Assembly: GCF_002836475.1 (NCBI RefSeq)
Contig: NZ_PJBJ01000030.1
Span: 1,240,001-1,304,000 of the forward strand
Direction: 5' to 3'
DNA: 64,000 nucleotides
DNA from: Flavobacterium sp. ALD4
GTDB taxonomy: Bacteria > Bacteroidota > Bacteroidia > Flavobacteriales > Flavobacteriaceae
Made by a program: the position numbers and the translations under genes. The notes below the pieces were generated by a model that had not been told where the DNA came from, made no database searches, and saw only the letters and a list, made by a program, of their open reading frames with translations. This document shows, in pieces, positions 52,915-62,383 of the stretch; position 1 is the stretch's first letter; each line of letters opens with the position of its first letter.

Positions 52915-54456
52915 ATGAGTCAAAATACAACCGACGAATTTTTCAAAAACCCCGTTCTTGGACATCCTGCAGGACTGTTCGTATTGTTTTTCACTGAAAT
53001 GTGGGAACGTTTTTCTTATTACGGAATGCGTGCTTTACTCGTGTTGTTTTTAACATCGTCACTTTCAAAAGGAGGATGGGCGTGGAGTATTGAGAATGCC
53101 ATGGCCTTATATGGGACTTATACTATGTCGGTTTATTTTACTCCCGTAATAGGAGGTTTATTGGCGGATCGTTATTTAGGGTATCGTTGGGCTGTTGTGT
53201 TAGGTGCTTTGGCTATGACTTTGGGTCACGCATCTATGGCAGTCGAAACACCCTTGTTTTTATATATTGGAATCGGATTTCTTATTATTGGGAATGGATT
53301 ATTTAAACCCAACATGACCTCTATTATTTCTAATGCATACCATGACTATCCTGAGAAAAAAGATGGTGCTTATTCAATGTACTATATGGGAGTGAATGCA
53401 GGTGCTTTCTTAGGGATTATGCTTTGTGGATATATAGGGGAAAAAATTTCCTGGAGTTGGGGTTTTGGATTAGCAGGCGTTTTTATGTTGTGCGGAATGC
53501 TACAGTTCTATTTTACTCAGGATATATTTGGTGATATTGGTTTGAAGCCAACTGCTGAATCTAAGCAGAAATCGAAAGAAAAAGCGGCGGCAGAGAATAC
53601 TCCAACAAATGTAGTTCGTGATAGAATTATAGCAGTATTGATTTTTTCAGTATTTACAGTTTTCTTTTGGGCTTCATTTGAGCAAGCAGGAGGGTCTATG
53701 ACTATTTTTGCAGAAAAATTTACGCAAAGGGAGTTGTTTGGAAACAGCGCCTCTTTATTTAAAATTGCAGATGCCTTATTGACGATAATACCTCTGATTA
53801 TTATTACTTATGTTTTGATTAAGTTGTTTAAACAAACGTTTAAAAAGTATGCTACAGGGAATATTATATTGTCCATTAGTTTTGTAATAATATGGGGTAT
53901 TGTAATATGGAAGATAGGTAGAGAATATGCTTCTGAAAGTACAGAGGTTCCTGCAACATGGTTCGGAATTTTGAATTCTTTATTTATTGTCGGTTTTGCT
54001 CCGGCTTTTTCAAAATGGTGGGAAAGTAAATATAACATTTCAGGTCCAATGAAATTCGGACTGGGACTTACCTTTTTGGGATTAGGTTTTGGATTTTTAG
54101 CATACGGAAGTATGGGTATTGATACGGACTCAGTTGTTAGAGTTAGTATGTTTTGGTTAATCGCGGCTTATTTATTTCATACTCTTGGTGAATTATGTAT
54201 TTCTCCAGTAGGATTGTCTTATGTGAGTAAATTAGTTCCTGCAGCTTGGATAGGAATTATGTTTGGAGTGTATTATTTATTTATTGGAATGGGTAATAAA
54301 TTAGCAGGTTCTATGGGAGGAATGATCGAAACAATTACCGCACAGTATAGTTTGTCAACCTTTTTTATGATTTTTACAATAGTTCCCGTCGGAGCTGGTT
54401 TAATAATGATACTATTATCACCTCTTATGAAAAAGTTAATGCATGGTGTAAAATAG
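52915..54456 (+). CDS. POT-family proton-coupled peptide transporter (3 of 3)
   Basis: A 513-residue POT transporter. EMWERFSYYGMRALLVLFL near 30, GLFKPNMTSIISNAYHDY near 134, YSMYYMGVNAGAFLGIML near 160 and TLGELCISPVGLSYVSKLV near 423 match the family. A long charged cytoplasmic loop (AESKQKSKEKAAAEN near 215) is typical of POT proteins between helix bundles. It completes the tandem set with the peptidase gene upstream. A thioredoxin-like gene follows 45 bp later. Confidence 0.93.
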   Translation: MSQNTTDEFFKNPVLGHPAGLFVLFFTEMWERFSYYGMRALLVLFLTSSLSKGGWAWSIENAMALYGTYTMSVYFTPVIGGLLADRYLGYRWAVVLGALAMTLGHASMAVETPLFLYIGIGFLIIGNGLFKPNMTSIISNAYHDYPEKKDGAYSMYYMGVNAGAFLGIMLCGYIGEKISWSWGFGLAGVFMLCGMLQFYFTQDIFGDIGLKPTAESKQKSKEKAAAENTPTNVVRDRIIAVLIFSVFTVFFWASFEQAGGSMTIFAEKFTQRELFGNSASLFKIADALLTIIPLIIITYVLIKLFKQTFKKYATGNIILSISFVIIWGIVIWKIGREYASESTEVPATWFGILNSLFIVGFAPAFSKWWESKYNISGPMKFGLGLTFLGLGFGFLAYGSMGIDTDSVVRVSMFWLIAAYLFHTLGELCISPVGLSYVSKLVPAAWIGIMFGVYYLFIGMGNKLAGSMGGMIETITAQYSLSTFFMIFTIVPVGAGLIMILLSPLMKKLMHGVK

Positions 54457-54501
54457 TTTTAACGCATTATATTTGTTAAGTAGATGCTAAAAGAGATAGA
54501 T

Positions 54502-54963
54502 ATGAAAAAAATAATTTTACTATTCGTTTTATTTATAGGGATGCAAACGATTCAGTCGCAAGAACTGAAATGGCATACCGATGTTAAAGAGGCTATTTCT
54601 ATTGGGAATAAGGAACATAAACCGTTGATGATGTTCTTTACGGGTAGCGATTGGTGTGGATGGTGCATCAGATTGCAAAAAGAGGTGTTGTTGACACCGG
54701 AATTCGCAAAATGGGCAGTAGATAATGTTATTCTTGTTGAGTTAGATTATCCAAGAAGAACTCTTCAAACTCCTGAAGTGAAAAAACAGAATAATGAATT
54801 GCAGCAAGCTTTCGGAATACAAGGATTTCCCACGATTTATTTTGCCAATGGTACAGATGCCGAAGGGAAAGTCAATTTTGAAGGTTTAGGTAATACCGGT
54901 TATGTTGCTGGAGGAGCTACGGCTTGGTTGGCTGTCGCAAATCAAATTCTTAAAAAGAAATAA
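54502..54963 (+). CDS. Exported thioredoxin-like protein
   Basis: About 153 residues. The start MKKIILLFVLFIGMQTIQSQ is a signal peptide; an ATG at 54484 lies in frame six codons earlier, but MKKII is a more normal beginning. FTGSDWCGWCIRLQKEV near 40 has the CGWC redox pair with following KEV as in DUF255/thioredoxin_7-type proteins, and QGFPTIYFANGTD near 107 contains the cis-proline loop. It probably keeps cysteines reduced in periplasmic proteins. It ends at a hairpin that lies inside the end of comEC on the other strand. Confidence 0.85.
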   Translation: MKKIILLFVLFIGMQTIQSQELKWHTDVKEAISIGNKEHKPLMMFFTGSDWCGWCIRLQKEVLLTPEFAKWAVDNVILVELDYPRRTLQTPEVKKQNNELQQAFGIQGFPTIYFANGTDAEGKVNFEGLGNTGYVAGGATAWLAVANQILKKK

Positions 54964-54966
54964 TAC

Positions 54967-57003
54967 TCAATTTAGTTTAAAAAATCCCTTTTCGCGAATA
55001 GCGTGAAAAGGGATTTTTTGTTTTTCACAACTGTTTTTCCAGTGTTTCTGGATGGTTTTGTAATTAGATGCATCTGCCACCACCATTTTTGGCTTTAATA
55101 CTTGCAGCATTCGATCCAGATTTATTTTAGGGGATTGCGTAAGCAGAATGAGGTTAGGACTAATATCCTTTGGATAGGTGCCGGCACTATCTAAAATCAG
55201 AATCCTATTTTCGTTATAAAAGGCAGTGTTTTTAATTTTTTCTTTGCTGCTCAAGATGCTAAAATTAGCCGTTAAATACGATTTAAGAACGCTGTTGTTT
55301 TGGGAGGTATTCCTAATACTGTCATTAGCATATAGGATTACCTTGTTTCCATTGCGCTCCGTTATCATGGTATTCCTTTTTAGGTTAAAAATCACCCATT
55401 CTTGCTGGTTTTGAATGTTCCACCGGGTTTGTATATACGTGACCTGAATGGCTATTACAGACAGTAATACGACGATTAGTCTATTGAAAGTCGGTTTCTT
55501 GAACCAAATTATAGTTGCCGTAATAAGCAAATAGGAACTCAGCAGTAAATAGCTGTTGAATGGAATGTCCCGAATTATAAAATTTTCAAAAGAGGCTATC
55601 GAATTTATTATTTTGTTAAGATAATGAATGCTCCATTCCAGCGGTTTTGAAAGAAAAAGCGGGACATAATTAAAAGAGGCTAATACCATGACTAAAACGC
55701 CCAATGTCATTATAAAACTCAGTAATGGGATAACTACTAAGTTGGTTATGAAAAACAAACCTGGAAACTGGTGAAAATAATAGATGCTCAAAGGCATCGT
55801 GCCAATTTGTGCGGCAAAGGAAACAGTGAGGATTCCCCAAATATATTTTAGAGGTTTGCTTTTTGGTCTCCAAACGGAAGCTAATAACGGTTGCAGCCAA
55901 ATTATGAAGAATAAGGCGATATAACTTAGCTGAAAACCAACATCAAACAGAAACGAAGGTTGGAAAAGTAAAATCAATAGTATTGAAACCAATAAAGTAT
56001 GGTAAACATTGACACTTCGTCGCAACTGATATCCTATGGCGACAAAGGAGAACATGGTTACTGAACGTACAACAGACGGGGCAAGACCCGCAATTAATGC
56101 AAAAGCGCCTAATGATGTCAAAATTAGAGTCAACTTAAGCAAAGAGCCTCTTTTCGTGTTACGGATGGTGCTAAGGGCAAAGTTTAAAAACAGCAACAGG
56201 AATCCAACGTGTAATCCTGAAACCGATAAAACATGTATAGCACCCGCATATTGGTAATCTTGTATAATATCGGGTGAAATATCTTGTTTTTGACCCAGAA
56301 TCAAAGCTATGGCGACACTTAACTCTTTTTTGTGGAAATTATTTTTCTCTAGATTATGAATAATCGTGGTTCGTAATTTGGAAGCATAATACCATATGTC
56401 TTTTTTAAACGCGTTAGTAATACTGATCTGATCTGTGTCAACGTAAAGTTGGGCATAGATTTGTTTTTTTGACAGGTATTCGCCATAATCGAATTGGTTG
56501 GGGTTGTTCGGCAGTTTATTTTTATATAATACTCCTTTTATGCGCAATAGAGTTCCAGTTTCAAATATAGGATGCACACTGTCTCTACGGATATTCAAAA
56601 GTATTTTTCCCGAGCATTCTTTAGTTCCAATTTGATTAATTAGCGCGATATAGCGGTCGTTAGAATTGCTTCCTTTTAATTTTTCTCTTACCACCAGAGA
56701 CAAAAGTTGTGGTTTATCAAAAACACTACTATCGTGAGTGTAATTACTTTGTTGATAGGAATCAGTATGGACAATGAGGGTGGCGGCTCCTGTCAAAAGG
56801 GACAGTAAATAAGTGCTTAACCCGAAACAGATTGTGTTTTTGAGAATTATTTTTTGTAGAAAGTAGGTTGTGCCAAAAAGGAGCAAAGCAGCAGTTAACA
56901 ACCCGAAGAGGATTGCTGGATCTGGTTTTAGGTAAAAGGTGATTAGGATCCCAGATACAAAACCTATCGTAATTCTCGCTAAAGGAAACTGTAGCACTTT
57001 CAT
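54967..57003 (-). CDS. comEC: ComEC/Rec2-family competence protein
   Basis: A 678-residue membrane protein. An N-terminal DUF4131 region comes first (about 30-190; ELSVAIALILGQKQDISPD follows it near 225), then the Competence domain with about ten helices, including YAGAIHVLSVSGLHVGFLLL near 250 (the conserved H-x-L-x-x-S-G-L-H) and LAPSVVRSVTMFSFV near 302. The C-terminal 200 residues show no HxHxDH zinc motif, so a working metallo-beta-lactamase domain is not visible. ComEC is the inner-membrane DNA channel for transformation. The last residues (REKGFFKLN) are encoded by the terminator hairpin of the facing thioredoxin gene. Confidence 0.88.
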   Translation of the reverse strand: MKVLQFPLARITIGFVSGILITFYLKPDPAILFGLLTAALLLFGTTYFLQKIILKNTICFGLSTYLLSLLTGAATLIVHTDSYQQSNYTHDSSVFDKPQLLSLVVREKLKGSNSNDRYIALINQIGTKECSGKILLNIRRDSVHPIFETGTLLRIKGVLYKNKLPNNPNQFDYGEYLSKKQIYAQLYVDTDQISITNAFKKDIWYYASKLRTTIIHNLEKNNFHKKELSVAIALILGQKQDISPDIIQDYQYAGAIHVLSVSGLHVGFLLLFLNFALSTIRNTKRGSLLKLTLILTSLGAFALIAGLAPSVVRSVTMFSFVAIGYQLRRSVNVYHTLLVSILLILLFQPSFLFDVGFQLSYIALFFIIWLQPLLASVWRPKSKPLKYIWGILTVSFAAQIGTMPLSIYYFHQFPGLFFITNLVVIPLLSFIMTLGVLVMVLASFNYVPLFLSKPLEWSIHYLNKIINSIASFENFIIRDIPFNSYLLLSSYLLITATIIWFKKPTFNRLIVVLLSVIAIQVTYIQTRWNIQNQQEWVIFNLKRNTMITERNGNKVILYANDSIRNTSQNNSVLKSYLTANFSILSSKEKIKNTAFYNENRILILDSAGTYPKDISPNLILLTQSPKINLDRMLQVLKPKMVVADASNYKTIQKHWKNSCEKQKIPFHAIREKGFFKLN
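54979..55019 (+). terminator. Terminator within the 3' end of comEC
   Basis: AAAAAATCCCTTTTC (54979-54993) pairs with GAAAAGGGATTTTTT (55005-55019), 15 bp, with CG/CG extending into the loop. It lies 16 bp past the thioredoxin stop and ends in T-run, and in the other direction forms part of the comEC coding sequence. Confidence 0.88.
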
Positions 57004-57101
57004 AGTCCTAAAGTACAGATTTTTAACAATAAAAAACTTGTTTTTTTTAGAGTGTAAAGAATGTCGTTTTCGCTAGAAAAAAAAGGATTATGTAGTGCGT
57101 T

Positions 57102-57599
57102 TTATTTTAAAACGCGATTCAATTGAACAAAAGTATTTTGATAATAGGGTTCCCTCATAGAGGAGATAATAACCCCTTTTGAAGTGGAGGCGTGGATAAA
57201 CTTTATGTCGTCGTCATCTACTTCAGTTATGATTCCCACATGATTAATTTGAGACCTTCTATTTGTTTTAAAAAAAATCAGGTCTCCTTTTTTAGCCTTT
57301 TTTAGATTTTGCCCTAACTCAATTCCTATTTTTGATTGTTCATAGGATGATCGGGGAAGTTTGACATCATATTGACCAAAAGAGGAGTATACTAATCCGG
57401 AACAGTCATAACCTGATTTTGTTGTGCCTGCCGTTTTATATCGAACCCCTATGTTTTCTGATGCTGCGCTTATTATTTCATCAATAATTTGATTTGCACT
57501 TTCCTTTTTGTTTTCAGCAGACGAGCCGGTGATTACTGAAGAAGATTTGCAAGAGGCAAATAAAGCAATTAGAGACAGTATGTAAAATGACTTTTTCAA
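57102..57599 (-). CDS. NlpC/P60 (C40) cell-wall hydrolase lipoprotein
   Basis: A 165-residue lipoprotein. MKKSFYILSLIALFASC ends in lipobox FASC (Cys 17). The C40 domain has TKSGYDCSGLVYSSFGQYDV near 61-80 (catalytic Cys), KGDLIFFKTNRRSQINHVGI near 104-123 (catalytic His), and IKFIHASTSKGV near 131-142 (third His). It should cut peptide cross-links of peptidoglycan. It lies between comEC and lpxB on the same strand with 98 and 47 bp gaps, so it may be transcribed from lpxB. Confidence 0.9.
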   Translation of the reverse strand: MKKSFYILSLIALFASCKSSSVITGSSAENKKESANQIIDEIISAASENIGVRYKTAGTTKSGYDCSGLVYSSFGQYDVKLPRSSYEQSKIGIELGQNLKKAKKGDLIFFKTNRRSQINHVGIITEVDDDDIKFIHASTSKGVIISSMREPYYQNTFVQLNRVLK

Positions 57600-57646
57600 A
57601 TGAGTTTGGCTTATAGGGATTCAATCGCTACCGATTGGGAATAGTG

Positions 57647-58756
57647 TTATTTTAAGGCTGCAACGATCAGCTTGGCTGTTTGCTCGCTGGCTCCGGTACC
57701 ACCCAGCTTTTTTTCTAGTATATCGTACTTTTGCAATAGTTGTGCACGATGGTTGGGGTCCAATATTTTTTGTAATTCTTTTTTGATGTTCTTTGTGTTA
57801 AAGTCTTCCTGAATTAGTTCAGTGACTACTTCCTCATCCATAATCAAATTGACAAGGGAAATGTATTTTAGGGTTATGATGCGTTTTGCAATTTGGTAAG
57901 AAGCCCAGCTTCCTTTATAGCATACTACTTCTGGAACTTTGAAAAGCGCGGTTTCTAATGTTGCCGTGCCGGAAGTAACTAAAGCTGCCGTCGCTATTTT
58001 TAATAAATCATAGGTTTTATTAGAAATGAATTTAATGTTGCCGTTGGTTATGAAATTTTCATAAAAGGAGAATTCCTGACTTGGAGCACCGGCAATTACA
58101 AACTGATAATCGGGAAAATCTTCCACAATACTTAACATCCCTGTAAGCATTTTGGTTATTTCTTGTTTCCTGCTGCCGGGAAGCAAAGCAATAATAGGTT
58201 TTTCACTCAATTGATTTTCAGTTTTAAAAACCGCAGAATCTATTGATGGGTGATTATGGATAGCGTCAATTAATGGATGTCCTACATAGGTTACATCATA
58301 ATTGTATTTTTCATAGAAAGGTTTTACGAAAGGCAAAACCACGTACATATGATCAATTGTTTTTTTAATAGTTTCTACTCTACTCGCTCTAGAGGCCCAG
58401 ACCTGTGGACTTATGTAGTAAAAGGTTTTGAATCCTGCTGGTTTTGCCCATTTAGCAATTCTAAGGTTGAAACCAGAATTATCTATAAAGATTAAGGCAT
58501 CGGGTTTGTAATCTGCAATGTCTTGTTTACATGTCTTTATAAAATCTAAGATGGAAGAAAGGTTTTTTATGATCTCCGCAAAGCCCATAAAAGCTCGTTC
58601 TTTGTAATGAGAAACTAATTCGGCTCCAGCTTGTTGCATTAAATCGCCACCCCAACATCTTATTTGTGCCTCTTTATCTTGTTCGAATATTTCCTTAATC
58701 AAATTAGATCCATGCAAGTCTCCTGATGCTTCTCCGGCTAGAATGTAGTATTTCAT
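57647..58756 (-). CDS. lpxB: Lipid-A-disaccharide synthase
   Basis: About 369 residues. MKYYILAGEASGDLHGSNLI is the family's N-terminal signature. IRCWGGDLMQQAGAELV near 35, YYISPQVWASRASRVETIKK near 115, ALLPGSRKQEITKML near 185, and LVTSGTATLETALFKVPEV near 264 are the glycosyltransferase (GT19) blocks. I start at the ATG at 58754-58756; an upstream frame to 58825 has no family similarity. It joins UDP-2,3-diacylglucosamine and lipid X. The gene lies 87 bp after a small membrane-protein gene that overlaps surE. Confidence 0.93.
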   Translation of the reverse strand: MKYYILAGEASGDLHGSNLIKEIFEQDKEAQIRCWGGDLMQQAGAELVSHYKERAFMGFAEIIKNLSSILDFIKTCKQDIADYKPDALIFIDNSGFNLRIAKWAKPAGFKTFYYISPQVWASRASRVETIKKTIDHMYVVLPFVKPFYEKYNYDVTYVGHPLIDAIHNHPSIDSAVFKTENQLSEKPIIALLPGSRKQEITKMLTGMLSIVEDFPDYQFVIAGAPSQEFSFYENFITNGNIKFISNKTYDLLKIATAALVTSGTATLETALFKVPEVVCYKGSWASYQIAKRIITLKYISLVNLIMDEEVVTELIQEDFNTKNIKKELQKILDPNHRAQLLQKYDILEKKLGGTGASEQTAKLIVAALK

Positions 58757-58843
58757 TTTAAGGATGTGAATTAGTTTTAAAAAACTTCTGCATTCAAAAT
58801 TAGGTATTGAATGTTCATCAATCAAGCAAATCAGTTGTTATTT

Positions 58844-59116
58844 TTAAATAAACAAAGTCAAAACGGTTAAAACAATTACTGCCAGTACAACACCTCGCGC
58901 AATACCATCTTTGTTTAGTTTTAATAAAATAGCAAAGACAAGTAAGTCAAGAATAGAACCGAGCGTAATTAATTTACCCAGTGAACCCCGAGATTTCATA
59001 ATTTGAATTCCCGTTATAAAATTATAAGGGGAAAACAAGGTTATAAAAATAAAAGCGCCCAATGCAGAAGCCATAATTCCAAGTAAAAATCCTTTTAACA
59101 ATGCTGTTTTATTCAT
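58844..59116 (-). CDS. Small conserved membrane protein after surE
   Basis: A 90-residue protein starting MNKTALLKGFLLGIMASALG (ATG at 59114-59116). It has three hydrophobic segments: about 8-29, 45-62 and 68-88, the last ending VVLAVIVLTVLTLFI. The ATG lies 8 bp inside the end of surE, so translation is coupled. I do not recognise a function; homologues of similar length sit between surE and lpxB in flavobacteria. Confidence 0.78.
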   Translation of the reverse strand: MNKTALLKGFLLGIMASALGAFIFITLFSPYNFITGIQIMKSRGSLGKLITLGSILDLLVFAILLKLNKDGIARGVVLAVIVLTVLTLFI

Positions 59117-59888
59117 TCCATTTCCAAGTGTTGAGTTCTTGTGTGGCATGATATGCCGTTAAATCGAATTGAATAGGAACTACAGAAATGTACCCGTTTG
59201 CAAGAGCCCATTCGTCTGTGTCTTCGCCTTTGTCCTGATTTACAAACTCTCCGGCTAGCCAATAATAATCTCTGCCCTGCGGCGTTTGTCGTTTGTCAAA
59301 TTTTTCTATCCAAAGGGCCTTTGCCTGACGGCATATTTTGATTCCTTTGATATGTTCCTTGGTTAATTTAGGGAAATTCACGTTTAACACGACTCCTTGT
59401 GGTAAACTGTTTTCTAAAACCTCTAAGGTGATTTTTCGAATAAAGGGCTTCATGGTCTCAAAGTCGGCATTCCATTCGAAGTCTAAAAGGGAAAAGCCTA
59501 TTGCTGGAATTCCTTCAATCCCTGCCTCGACGGCGGCACTCATCGTCCCTGAATAAATTACGTTGATGGAAGAGTTAGAGCCGTGATTTACTCCTGATAC
59601 GCATAAATCTGGTTTTCTCTTTAGGATTTCATTTACCGCTAATTTAACGCAATCCACTGGAGTTCCTGAGCAGCTATATTCTTCAATAACATCATTCTCT
59701 TTCGATAGTTTGTTTAAATACAAAGTGTTATTTGTGGTTATAGCATGACCCATACCACTTTGAGGTTTGTCGGGTGCCACGACTAAAACGTCGCCTATTT
59801 CTGCCATAACGGCGATTAGTGCCCGGAGTCCGGGAGCCGAAACGCCATCGTCGTTCGTTATCAAGATTAAAGGTTTCGCTGTAGCCAT
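59109..59888 (-). CDS. surE: 5'-nucleotidase SurE
   Basis: A 259-residue SurE of normal length. PLILITNDDGVSAPGLRALI near residue 5 has the metal-binding DD, GHAITTNNTLYL near 47 and SGTPVDCVKLAVNEIL near 74 continue the fold, and CVSGVNHGSNSSINVIYSGT near 96 supplies the conserved Asn and Ser. It removes phosphate from nucleoside 5'- and 3'-monophosphates. It heads the surE - small membrane protein - lpxB - NlpC series on the minus strand and is divergent from the processing protease gene across about 210 bp of promoter-bearing DNA. Confidence 0.94.
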   Translation of the reverse strand: MATAKPLILITNDDGVSAPGLRALIAVMAEIGDVLVVAPDKPQSGMGHAITTNNTLYLNKLSKENDVIEEYSCSGTPVDCVKLAVNEILKRKPDLCVSGVNHGSNSSINVIYSGTMSAAVEAGIEGIPAIGFSLLDFEWNADFETMKPFIRKITLEVLENSLPQGVVLNVNFPKLTKEHIKGIKICRQAKALWIEKFDKRQTPQGRDYYWLAGEFVNQDKGEDTDEWALANGYISVVPIQFDLTAYHATQELNTWKWNE

Positions 59889-60117
59889 ATTTCTATTGTT
59901 TTTTATGGTGTAATTACTGCTTTTGCAAGCAAATTAGATTTCGCAGATTTATATATTTAGAACAAAGAAAACAAAATTAATTAACTTCAAAGATTAAAGG
60001 AAAACAAAAAAAACAATTTTATATCTTTAACAAAAATTTAGGTAGAATTTACGATTGTTGGCATAGTTTTTACCGTATATTAGTTCAAAAATTTGGATGA
60101 ATACTATTCTTAACTTT

Positions 60118-62367
60118 ATGAAAAGAAATTATAAAATATTACTTGCAATTGTTCTTCTTTCGGCGACATTATTTGCATTTAATTTGAAATCACGGGTTGA
60201 TTCTAATCAGGACAAAGACAAGTTACTACTAGAATTATTAACTTTTGTACTTGAAAAAGGACACTATAGTCCTGCGTCTATAGATGACGATTTCTCCAAA
60301 GGTGTTTATAAGGACTATGTCCAAGCTTTAGACCCTTCAAAACGATTTTTCCTGCAATCTGATATTGATGAATTTTCAAAATTTGAAACAGAGTTAGATG
60401 ATCAGTTGATTAATAAGGATTTGACTTTTTTCAATCTTTCTTATGATCGTTTGATGAAAAGAATGGAAGAAAGTAAAAAAATATATGAAGGTATTATGAA
60501 TGTGCCTTTTGACTATTCAATCGATGAGAGTTTTAACACCGATTATGATAAATCGCCTTATGCAAAAAACACTGCAGAACTTACCGAAAGATGGAGAAAG
60601 CAGATCAAATTGTCGGCACTTTCCTCTTTGACAGAGCGTATGAGAGCTCAGGAAAAAAATATTAATGGAGTTGAAGTTAATGAGGATAAAGATTTAACTG
60701 AAGATTCTAAGGACGGAGAAACAATTAATTTTGACGACTCAGACAAAATCGTTAAAGAAAATGCGAAAGAGGATAAAACGAAAACTTTTGCGGAATTAGA
60801 AAAGGAAACACGTGAAAGTGCAAAGAAATCTTTGGATGAATATTTTGGTTTCATGAATGATTTAGACAGGGATGATTGGTTTTCAGTTTATATAAACTCC
60901 ATCACCTCGGGTTATGATCCTCACACAAATTATTTTGCACCTGAAGAAAAAGAACGTTTTGATGTAAGTATTAGCGGGAAACTGGAGGGTATCGGGGCAC
61001 GTCTTCAAAAGAAAAATGATTTTACCGAAATATCTGAACTTATTTCAGGAGGCCCTGCTTGGAGAGGAAAACAGCTCGAAGCGGGAGACTTAGTGATGAA
61101 AGTGGCTCAAGGAAATGGACTGGCTGTTGATGTTGTGGGAATGCGTCTTGATGATGTTGTCAAAAAAATCAAGGGCCCCAAAGGTACGGAAGTTCGTCTT
61201 ACCGTGAAAAAAGTGGATGGTACAATTAAAGTTATTTCCATAATTAGAGATGTTGTAGAGATTGAAGAAACTTATGCCAAGTCTAGTGTGGTTACTAAAA
61301 ACGGTTTAAAATACGGAGTTATTTATTTACCGAAATTCTATATTGATTTTGAAAATAAAGACGGTAGAGATGCTGGAAAAGACATTGCTTTAGAAGTAGA
61401 AAGACTCAAAATGGCAAAAGTAGACGGAATTGTGCTTGATGTACGCGATGATGGAGGAGGTTCGCTATCGACGGTTGTTGATATCGCTGGACTGTTCATC
61501 GAGCAAGGTCCAATTGTGCAGATCAAATCAGCAGGAAGAAAAAAAGAGGTTCTATACGATAGAGATAAAAAAATTGAATGGGATGGTCCATTAGTAATTA
61601 TGGTAAATAGTTTTTCCGCCTCAGCTTCAGAAATTTTAGCTGCCGCAATCCAGGATTATAAAAGAGGTATTATCATTGGTAGTAAACAAACTTATGGTAA
61701 AGGAACGGTACAGAATGTTATCGATTTAAACCAATTTGTACGAAGTAGTGACGTGGGAGATTTGGGGGCCTTGAAAACAACAACCCAAAAATTTTATAGA
61801 ATAAATGGTGGTTCAACCCAATTAGAAGGAGTGAGTAGCGATGTCGTTATGCCGGATAGATATGCTTATTTAAAAATGGGGGAAAGAGATGTTGATCATG
61901 CTATGCCTTGGGATAAAATCGATGCTGCTGTTTATACAGTTTGGGATAAAGCAGCGAATTTTAATAAAGCCATTTTAAACAGTAAACAAAGAATTGCCCA
62001 TAATGAGCAATTCAAATTAATCGAGGATAATGCAAAATGGATTGATAGTAGAAGTGAGGAAAGCACCTATAGTTTAAATAAAGATAAATTTAAAATTGCT
62101 CAAAATGCAATTGAAGAAAAGGCTAAAAAATACAAGCCTATTTCTCAGTATAAGAATTCATTAAAGTTTTCGTCTTTACCATATGAAATAGTGGAAACTA
62201 GTAAGGACAGTATTTTAAAAGAGAAGAGAGACAGGTGGCATGAAGGTTTATCTAAAGATATTTATGTTGAGGAAGCATTAAATGTTTTAGATGATTTGCA
62301 GACTAAAGTTATTTTGAAAAAGGCAAGTCCTTCTAAAATTAAAAAAGAAAAACTAGCGAAAGCATAA
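60118..62367 (+). CDS. C-terminal processing peptidase (Tsp/Prc, S41)
   Basis: About 749 residues with an N-terminal hydrophobic anchor (ILLAIVLLSATLFAF). An in-frame ATG at 60097 could start it seven codons earlier. A Tsp N-terminal helical domain covers about 30-240, a PDZ domain about 275-360 (LEGIGARLQKKNDFTEISEL), and the S41 protease domain contains VLDVRDDGGGSLSTVVDIAG near 440 and VMVNSFSASASEILAAAIQD near 505 with the catalytic Ser. GSKQTYGKGTVQNVIDLN near 525 has the Lys. A C-terminal DUF3340-like tail follows. It processes or degrades periplasmic proteins from their C-termini. The permease gene is 16 bp downstream. Confidence 0.92.
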   Translation: MKRNYKILLAIVLLSATLFAFNLKSRVDSNQDKDKLLLELLTFVLEKGHYSPASIDDDFSKGVYKDYVQALDPSKRFFLQSDIDEFSKFETELDDQLINKDLTFFNLSYDRLMKRMEESKKIYEGIMNVPFDYSIDESFNTDYDKSPYAKNTAELTERWRKQIKLSALSSLTERMRAQEKNINGVEVNEDKDLTEDSKDGETINFDDSDKIVKENAKEDKTKTFAELEKETRESAKKSLDEYFGFMNDLDRDDWFSVYINSITSGYDPHTNYFAPEEKERFDVSISGKLEGIGARLQKKNDFTEISELISGGPAWRGKQLEAGDLVMKVAQGNGLAVDVVGMRLDDVVKKIKGPKGTEVRLTVKKVDGTIKVISIIRDVVEIEETYAKSSVVTKNGLKYGVIYLPKFYIDFENKDGRDAGKDIALEVERLKMAKVDGIVLDVRDDGGGSLSTVVDIAGLFIEQGPIVQIKSAGRKKEVLYDRDKKIEWDGPLVIMVNSFSASASEILAAAIQDYKRGIIIGSKQTYGKGTVQNVIDLNQFVRSSDVGDLGALKTTTQKFYRINGGSTQLEGVSSDVVMPDRYAYLKMGERDVDHAMPWDKIDAAVYTVWDKAANFNKAILNSKQRIAHNEQFKLIEDNAKWIDSRSEESTYSLNKDKFKIAQNAIEEKAKKYKPISQYKNSLKFSSLPYEIVETSKDSILKEKRDRWHEGLSKDIYVEEALNVLDDLQTKVILKKASPSKIKKEKLAKA

Positions 62368-62383
62368 GTGTAGCCTTCTTTAA

